The notes below the pieces were generated by a model. That model did no database searches. It worked only from the letters and a program-made list of their open reading frames with translations, and was not told the origin of the DNA. This document shows positions 58,570 through 64,000 of a stretch of DNA of 64,000 nt, in pieces (within the stretch, counting starts at the first letter, position 1; each line of letters starts with the position of its first letter). This DNA is from JAWVFM01 sp038237625. GTDB taxonomy: Bacteria > Actinomycetota > Thermoleophilia > Solirubrobacterales > 70-9. Made by a program: the position numbers and the translations under genes. The stretch lies in assembly GCA_038237625.1 (NCBI GenBank), contig JBBRYM010000005.1:108151-172150 (forward strand), written 5' to 3'.

Positions 58570-61500
58570 CGGCACCCTACGTAGAGCTCCACTCCCACTC
58601 GGCCTACTCCTTCGGCGACGGCGCCTCGCTCCCGGAGGAGCTTGCCCTCCGAGCCGCCGAGCTCGGCTATTCCTCCCTGGCCCTGACGGACCACGACGGC
58701 CTCTGGGGATCGATGGAGCACGCCCAGGCCTGCAAATCGGCCGGCATCCAGTCGATCACCGGCGCCGAGATGACGGTCATCGACAGGACCCGCGGCCAAG
58801 CCGTTGATGAGCCCTTCCACCTGACGCTTTTGGTCGAGAACGCCATCGGCTACCGAAACCTCTGCCGGCTCGTCACCGAAGCGCACCGCGATACCCGGCC
58901 CAAGCCGGACGCGGAGCCGCTGGCGCCGCTGCTGCACCTCGACTCACTCGAGGAGCGCAGCGAGGGGCTCATCTGCTTGTCGGGCTGCGCGCGCGACGGA
59001 GCACTCGCCGGGCGCTGGGAACGCGGCGAGATCGAGCGGGCGACGGCCCTCGGCCGTCGGCTGGTCGGGATCTTCGGGCGCGAGCGCTTTCGCGTCGAGC
59101 TGCAGCGCCCGTTCTGGCGCCACGACCGGGCGCGCAACCGCTGGCTGGGGGGCTTCGCCGAGCGGCTGGGGGTTCCAAGCGTGGCAACCGGCAACGTTCA
59201 CATGCATGAGCGCTCGCGGGCGTTGCTTGCAGACGCGCTCGTCGCGGTGCGCCTGCACGGCACGCTCGAGTCGACCGAGCCGGGGCGCCGCGGCAACCGC
59301 TCCAGCGCGATGGCTTCTCCGGCGACAATGGCGACGCGCTTTGCAGAGCACCCCGACGCGGTCGGCGAAAGCGCGCGGCTGGCCGAGCGCCTGCAATTCG
59401 ACCTCACCCGCGACTTGGGCTACGACTATCCCGGCAGCGAGGACCCCAGCGCCGACCCCGCCCTTGCGGCCATCTGCAGGGCGCGTCTGGGACATCGCTA
59501 CGCGGGAATGCCCGAGCGCGGCGAGGCGGCCCGCCGGCTGGAGGAGGAGCTGCAGATGATCGCCAAGCTCGGGCTCTCGGGATTCTTCCTGCTGCACTAC
59601 GACATCCTCGAGCTGGCTCGCAAAGTTGCCGCCGAGGTGCGCGGGCGCGACTCGGCGCGAATGCTCCTGCCGCCCGGGCGCGGGCGCGGGTCCAGCGTCA
59701 GCTCGGTGGTCTGCTACCTCACCGGGCTCTCCCACATCGACCCCGTGAAGGGCGAACTCTTCCTCGGGCGCTTTCTCAACGAGCAGATCACCGACGCCCC
59801 CGACATCGACCTGGACTTCCCTCGCGACATCCGCGAGCGGCTGATTCCCCGCATCCACGAGCGCTACGGCTCCGAGCGCTCGGCCCTTGTCAGCGCCTTC
59901 GCCTGCTACCGCTCGCGCTCGGCCGTGCGGGACTTCGGCAAGGTCCTGGGGCTGCCCGCCGGCGAGATCGAGCGGGCGGCGGGGATCCTGGACATCTACG
60001 ACCGGCCAGAGTCGGTGGAGCGCGACCTCGCCGAGGCCATCGGGGCGCAGCGGGCACGCTCCGGACGCTGGCGGGCGCTTTCGGCGCTGGCGCGCGAGGC
60101 ATGGGGCCTCCCCCGCCATGCCTCGCAGCATCCCGGCGGGATGATCCTGTCGACGCAGCCGCTCATCGACATCTGCCCGGTGCAGCCGGCGGCGATGAAG
60201 GGCCGGCGGATCGCCCAGTGGGACAAGGACTCCTGCGCGGACGGGGGCTTTTTGAAGATTGACTTGCTGGGACTCGGAATGCTCTCGGCGGTCGAGCGGG
60301 CGATCGAGGAGATCGCGCGAGTGCGCGGCGAGTCGATCGACCTCTCGCGGATCCCGCTCGACGACCCCGAGGTCTATAGCGCCATCCAGCGCGCCGAGAC
60401 CACCGGCGTCTTTCAGATCGAGAGCCGCGCGCAGATGCAGATGCTCACCCGCACGCTGCCGGAGTCGATCGAGGACCTGACGGTGCAGGTGGCGCTGGTG
60501 CGCCCGGGCCCGATCCAGGGAGGAGCCGTTCATCCGTACCTGCGCCACAAGGAGGCGCTGCGGGCGGATCCGGGCTACCAGGTGCCCTACGAGCATCCAT
60601 CGCTCGAGCCGATCCTGGCCGACACCCTGGGAACGATCGTCTTTCAGGAGCAGGTCATCCAGGTGGCGATGGCGCTGGCGGGCTTCAGCCCGGGCAAGGC
60701 GGAAGGGCTGCGCCGGGCGATGAGCCGCAAGCGCTCCGAGGCCGCGATCCTCGCTTACCGCGGCGACTTCATCGAGGGGGCCATGGCGCGAGGCGCCACG
60801 CAGGCGGTTGCCGAGAAGGTCTTCGAGCAGGTGCGAGGGTTCTCCGGGTTCGGCTTTCCCAAGGCGCACGCTGCTGCGTTCGGCCTGCTCGCCTACCAGT
60901 CCACCTGGCTGCGGGTGCACTACATGCCGGAGCTCCTCTGCTCGCTTCTGAACGAGCAGCCGATGGGCTTCTACCCGCCGGATTCGCTGGTGCACGAGGC
61001 GCAGCGAAAGGAGATCGAGATCCTGCGTCCCGACGTGAACGCGAGCGCGGTCGACTGCATTGTCGAGCCGTCGCTTGCGGTGCGGATCGGCCTTGGCTAC
61101 GTCAACGGATTGAAGGAGGGCGATGCCCAAGCGGTCGTTGCCGAGCGCGGGCGCGGCGGCGCGTATCGCGACCTGGCCGACCTCGCGGGGCGATCGGGGG
61201 CTTCGCGCGCGGCGCTGGAGCGTCTTGCCTGGGCGGGCGCTTGCGACGAGATCGTCGCCGAGGGTGAGGCGGGCACGGCAGCCGCCCGCCGGCCGGCGCT
61301 CTGGCGGCTGGGGGTTGCCGCCGCGGCCCAGCGAACGCCCCAGGGTGAGCAGATCGCGCTGCCTTTCGCGGCTCCCTCCTCCCCATCGCTTCGCGAGCTG
61401 GGCGACTGGGAGCTGGTGGTGGCCGACTACGAGTCCACCGGAATGACGATCGACACCCACCCGATGAGCCTCATTCGCCCCCAGCTCACCGGCGAGCCAG

Positions 61501-61919
61501 AGACCAGCGAGACGCTCTGGAAGCTGCCAACCGACACGCGGGTGGAGGCCGCGGGGATGGTCGTGGCCCGCCAGCGCCCGGCGACGGCCAACGGGATCGT
61601 ATTCATGCTGCTCGAGGACGAATGGGCAACGATCAACCTGATCATCCCCCCGCCCGTTTACGACCGCCACCGCATGGCCGTGCGCACCGCGCCATTCGTG
61701 CACGTGATCGGCCGGCTCGAGCGCCGCGGCGCCAACATGAACATCGTCGTCGACGCCATGCGCAGGCTCGAGCGCCCCGACCTGCCGCTGGCGAAGGTCA
61801 GGCCGATCGAGCCGCCCGCCGAGCGCGAGACCGGTCGCGACGGCGCAGGCGAGCGCGACGAGATCGCCGATCTCGGGGTGTCCCTGCCCGCTGCGCACAG
61901 CTTCGGACGCCGGCGATGA
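58566..61919 (+). CDS. dnaE2: Error-prone DNA polymerase III alpha DnaE2
   Basis: 1117 residues from GTG 58566. N-terminal PHP domain (about 1-210: PYVELHSHSAYSFGDGAS, ALTDHDGLWG). Catalytic Asp residues in TDAPDIDLDFPRD (about 408-420). GFGFPKAHAAAFG near 762, then helix-hairpin-helix and OB fold (about 980-1060). Lacks the C-terminal tau-binding region of replicative DnaE. Part of SOS-induced translesion synthesis with ImuB. Confidence 0.95.
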   Translation: MTAPYVELHSHSAYSFGDGASLPEELALRAAELGYSSLALTDHDGLWGSMEHAQACKSAGIQSITGAEMTVIDRTRGQAVDEPFHLTLLVENAIGYRNLCRLVTEAHRDTRPKPDAEPLAPLLHLDSLEERSEGLICLSGCARDGALAGRWERGEIERATALGRRLVGIFGRERFRVELQRPFWRHDRARNRWLGGFAERLGVPSVATGNVHMHERSRALLADALVAVRLHGTLESTEPGRRGNRSSAMASPATMATRFAEHPDAVGESARLAERLQFDLTRDLGYDYPGSEDPSADPALAAICRARLGHRYAGMPERGEAARRLEEELQMIAKLGLSGFFLLHYDILELARKVAAEVRGRDSARMLLPPGRGRGSSVSSVVCYLTGLSHIDPVKGELFLGRFLNEQITDAPDIDLDFPRDIRERLIPRIHERYGSERSALVSAFACYRSRSAVRDFGKVLGLPAGEIERAAGILDIYDRPESVERDLAEAIGAQRARSGRWRALSALAREAWGLPRHASQHPGGMILSTQPLIDICPVQPAAMKGRRIAQWDKDSCADGGFLKIDLLGLGMLSAVERAIEEIARVRGESIDLSRIPLDDPEVYSAIQRAETTGVFQIESRAQMQMLTRTLPESIEDLTVQVALVRPGPIQGGAVHPYLRHKEALRADPGYQVPYEHPSLEPILADTLGTIVFQEQVIQVAMALAGFSPGKAEGLRRAMSRKRSEAAILAYRGDFIEGAMARGATQAVAEKVFEQVRGFSGFGFPKAHAAAFGLLAYQSTWLRVHYMPELLCSLLNEQPMGFYPPDSLVHEAQRKEIEILRPDVNASAVDCIVEPSLAVRIGLGYVNGLKEGDAQAVVAERGRGGAYRDLADLAGRSGASRAALERLAWAGACDEIVAEGEAGTAAARRPALWRLGVAAAAQRTPQGEQIALPFAAPSSPSLRELGDWELVVADYESTGMTIDTHPMSLIRPQLTGEPETSETLWKLPTDTRVEAAGMVVARQRPATANGIVFMLLEDEWATINLIIPPPVYDRHRMAVRTAPFVHVIGRLERRGANMNIVVDAMRRLERPDLPLAKVRPIEPPAERETGRDGAGERDEIADLGVSLPAAHSFGRRR

Positions 61920-62017
61920 GGTGCTCGCAAACCCTGTCGCAGAGCCGTTTTTCGAGCCCCAGGTCTGCTCGTTGCAAGATCCCTTGCACGAACGTATGTG
62001 CTGTCCGAGAGGCCCCC

Positions 62018-62023
62018 TAGGGT
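62018..62023 (+). promoter_or_regulatory. -10 element TAGGGT
   Basis: TANNNT hexamer 7 bases before ATG 62031; the same spacing as at proven-looking genes in the window. Confidence 0.35.
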
Positions 62024-62030
62024 GGCCGGG

Positions 62031-62258
62031 ATGTCAACGAAGCTTTCATCAATGAGCCATCGCCTCCTCAGCGTGATCGATCTCACGATCGACTTCGCGA
62101 CCCTTGGCGAGTACGGGCTCGAGCCGCAGACCGCGGATGGACCGTGTCGCGAGCGCTCCGGCCACCGGCCGGACTGGGAGGCGCTCCGCCGGCCCGCCGC
62201 GGCCCGCGCGGCCCGCGGCGGTTGCGACTCCCGCAGCCGCCGGCGCATCGCCGCCTGA
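62031..62258 (+). CDS. Possible small protein after dnaE2
   Basis: 75 residues: the first half (MSTKLSSMSHRLLSVIDLTI) looks protein-like and amphipathic, the second half is Arg/Ala-rich and could be chance. A leaderless-type -10 box supports the start. Ends 18 bases before the rRNA-operon terminator. No family recognised. Confidence 0.35.
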   Translation: MSTKLSSMSHRLLSVIDLTIDFATLGEYGLEPQTADGPCRERSGHRPDWEALRRPAAARAARGGCDSRSRRRIAA

Positions 62259-62276
62259 TCAATCGCTCCGAAACGA

Positions 62277-62304
62277 GAAAAGCCGCCCCAAAGGGCGGCT
62301 TTTC
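62277..62304. terminator. Terminator of rRNA operon (bidirectional)
   Basis: GAAAAGCCGCCC (62277-62288) and GGGCGGCTTTTC (62293-62304): perfect 12-bp stem, 4-base loop, with A-rich and U-rich flanks in both directions. Ends the minus-strand rRNA operon 8 bases after 5S and could also stop dnaE2 transcripts. Confidence 0.9.
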
Positions 62305-62312
62305 GATGAAGA

Positions 62313-62429
62313 ACCGGCGGCGACCTACTCTCCCAGGCGTGTGAACACCAAGTACCATCGGCGCTGAGGGGCTTAACGGCTCTGTTCGGAATGGGAAGAG
62401 GTGTTTCCCCCTCGCTATAGCCACCGAGA
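62313..62429 (-). rRNA. rrf: 5S ribosomal RNA
   Basis: About 117 bases. On the minus strand it begins CGGTGGCTATAGCG, holds CCCATTCCGAACAGAG in loop C, GCGCCGATGGTACT, and ends GGGAGAGTAGGTCGCCGCCG, pairing with the 5' end. Boundaries good to a few bases. Confidence 0.95.
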
Positions 62430-62648
62430 CTGCTCGAGGCCACGGTCGCGGGATCGGTGGATCCTCGCTCCGCGCCCCGGCGGGGCTTGAAAACTGCACG
62501 CAGGCCAAAAAGGTAAACCGTCAAGACCTCGACCCATTAGTACCGGTCTGCTGAGGGCGTTACCGCTCTTTCACAGCCGGCCTATCAACCTGGTGGTCTA
62601 CCAGGGGTCTTACTCCCTCAAGGGGATGGGAGAGCTCATCTCGAGGTT

Positions 62649-62681
<33 letters not shown>

Positions 62682-62812
62682 AGTCCACACGTAGCTAACC
62701 TGCGGTGCCCTTGGCAGGACAACAGGTACACCAGAGGTGCGTTCATCCCGGTCCTCTCGTACTAAGGATGACTCCTCTCAACTCTCCAACGCCCATGGCA
62801 GATAGGGACCGA

Positions 62813-63534
62813 CAACTTTGTTACTCCCGAGCGAGTGCTCGAGGGCCAGGACATTTCTGCCTAGCTCTGCGTGTCGCCACGCAGTTCGGACTGTATCTTC
62901 AGACGACCGCTAAGCGATCACTGTCTGGCGTGCAGTCTCTGAGGATTCTGTACGGCTGTTGATGACATCCGCCCATCGCACCCGCCGATAACGGCCATTG
63001 CCGTTCATCGACAGAGCTACCGCGAGGAGCTCTTGAAAGCCCTCTTGGTCGCGATGGCGTCCTTGTGCCATCGACCGAACGATCGACGCAAACTTCTCGA
63101 CGTCACGCTGCTTAGAAGAGAGCAGCGGAGCCCGTTCGAAGAACGGAATCACTCGCGCCAGTAGATCCGCCCTCTTGCGAACCACGTAAACGAGCGCCCG
63201 ATCGCGCCGGCCATTTGGCTTGATGTAGCCGCAATCTCCGAATCGCCGCTGAATCAACCGAAGCACCTGGTCACGCTCGCCGTTCTGGCTCACGTGAAAC
63301 TCAGGCACAAGTTGATATCCGCTTCGACACGACGGATTGCGATTGACGACGACCGAGAAGCTTCCTTCCCCGTCGACGTATCCACTGATGTAGCCGTCCA
63401 GCCTTTCCTGCTGATTGTCCGCACCCGTCACGTTGTCACCGTAGCCGACCGACCGGACAGGTCGGTGGCCACTGGTAGTGCGGGATACATCGGAGTTTCC
63501 AGCATTTAGCCAGATTTATAGACAGCAAGGTCTT
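62813..63534 (-). other. Group I intron in 23S rRNA
   Basis: 722 bases. Exon ends U before the intron, and the intron ends in G, as group I rules need. P1: exon GACAGU (63540-63535) pairs with intron GCUGUC (63526-63521) including the U-G at the splice site. P10: intron GACC with exon GGUC. Core elements: P AATGCTGGAAAC (63506-63495), Q AATCAGCAGGAAAG (63416-63403), R near 62943-62931 (CAGAGACTGCA) and S GATACAGTCC (62897-62888); P4 and P7 pair. Insertion after E. coli-numbered U2604 by my own count. Confidence 0.93.
62910..63431 (-). CDS. Intron-encoded LAGLIDADG homing endonuclease
   Basis: 173 residues from GTG. One LAGLIDADG motif, YISGYVDGEGSFSV at 14-27, with Glu22 in the metal-binding position. 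A single motif means it should act as a homodimer like I-CreI (163 residues), whose motif is very similar. GRHRDQEGFQELLAVALS and a basic C-terminus follow. The reading frame overlaps the Q and R core elements of the intron, so protein and ribozyme constrain each other. Intact, so probably active. It would cut intron-less 23S genes near the insertion site. Confidence 0.9.
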   Translation of the reverse strand: MTGADNQQERLDGYISGYVDGEGSFSVVVNRNPSCRSGYQLVPEFHVSQNGERDQVLRLIQRRFGDCGYIKPNGRRDRALVYVVRKRADLLARVIPFFERAPLLSSKQRDVEKFASIVRSMAQGRHRDQEGFQELLAVALSMNGNGRYRRVRWADVINSRTESSETARQTVIA

Positions 63535-63605
<71 letters not shown>

Positions 63606-63609
63606 ACTC

Positions 63610-63652
<43 letters not shown>

Positions 63653-63677
63653 TTCGTCGATGTGGACTCTTGGAAGC

Positions 63678-63720
<43 letters not shown>

Positions 63721-63839
63721 CGGCGCTTCCACTTGCAACCGCCGGATCACTAAGCCCAACTTTCGTTCCTGCTCGACCCGTCGGTCTCGCAGTCAAGCTC
63801 CCTTAATGCCTTTACACTCTACGCACGATTTCCGACCGT

Positions 63840-63870
<31 letters not shown>

Positions 63871-64000
63871 TTTTGGGAGGCAACCGCCCCAGTGAAACTC
63901 CCCCCCCGGCACTGTCCCTGAGCCGGATCACGGACCGAGGTTAGATATCCAGTTCGACCAGAGTGGTATTTCAACGTTGACTCCACCGTCACTGGCGTGA

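Noticed and set aside
58944..61898. A 984-residue open frame on the minus strand
   Set aside because: It lies wholly antisense to dnaE2, is Arg/His/Leu-rich without any domain, and arises from high-G+C codon structure.
61988..62004. Second LexA box (ACGAACGTATGTGCTG)
   Set aside because: Only one half-site matches; the other arm lacks GTTCG.
62705..62962. Frames within the 23S gene
   Set aside because: They lie in rRNA or intron core sequence; only the LAGLIDADG frame is protein-like.
62813..63534. Insertion sequence or broken 23S copy
   Set aside because: No terminal inverted repeats, no target duplication, and complete group I pairing with exact exon restoration.

Overview
The window is high-G+C, densely packed bacterial chromosome. 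The gene content points to the phylum Actinomycetota, and I infer a deep-branching class such as Thermoleophilia (Solirubrobacterales-like). The reasons are a single-motif RsiG-type anti-sigma factor, a GarA-like FHA gene beside an FtsR-like MerR gene, SepF/YlmD-G cell-division genes, an Asp-type MurA, a WS/DGAT acyltransferase, and many start codons placed 5-10 bases behind a TANNNT -10 element (leaderless transcripts). No plasmid, phage, IS element, CRISPR array or tRNA gene was recognised.

Layout. 1-6.3 kb: end of a wax ester/triacylglycerol synthase, NAD synthetase, a membrane protein fused to a hotdog thioesterase, and a membrane-bound HTH protein. 6.2-12.3 kb (minus strand): FAD oxidase, SRPBCC protein, FtsR-like MerR, GarA-like FHA protein, RsiG, PgsA, ProRS. 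12.3-14.8 kb: a TetR gene with two operators, divergent from a membrane/carboxymuconolactone-decarboxylase gene, then two small membrane proteins. 14.9-29.7 kb: the conserved rpsB-tsf-pyrH-frr-uppS-cdsA-dxr-rseP-ispG-proS series (translation, UMP kinase, undecaprenyl and phospholipid synthesis, MEP isoprenoid pathway). It is interrupted by an acyl-CoA ligase, an amine-oxidase pair, endonuclease IV and a secreted M23-like protein under a c-di-AMP riboswitch. 29.7-36 kb: RluD-like, lspA, yggT, proC, sepF, yggS, pgeF, polysaccharide deacetylase and CCA-adding enzyme in one tightly overlapping minus-strand run. 36-37.4 kb: PQQ-type beta-propeller protein. 37.4-44.8 kb: murA-hisZ-hisG-hisD-hisB-hisH-hisA-(82 aa)-hisF. 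44.9-50.6 kb: HD protein, alpha/beta hydrolase, lipoprotein, phytoene-desaturase-like oxidoreductase, DUF3556 membrane protein. 50.6-56.1 kb: complete branched-chain amino-acid ABC transporter. 56.2-61.9 kb: HAD hydrolase, then the SOS-controlled mutagenesis cassette imuB-DUF6504-dnaE2. 62.2-64 kb: 3' end of an rRNA operon on the minus strand (23S, 5S, terminator), the 23S gene being split by a group I intron that encodes a LAGLIDADG endonuclease.

Several parts fit together functionally. Cell-envelope construction (murA, uppS, cdsA, pgsA, lspA, rseP, the riboswitch-controlled wall protein, the deacetylase) recurs throughout. Two independent cyclic-dinucleotide sensors are present: a c-di-AMP riboswitch and a c-di-GMP-type RsiG. 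The strongest unusual feature is the 23S intron. Its P1, P4, P7, P10 and terminal G can all be read from the sequence, and it sits in the peptidyl-transferase centre inside the region that the chloroplast enzyme I-CreI recognises.
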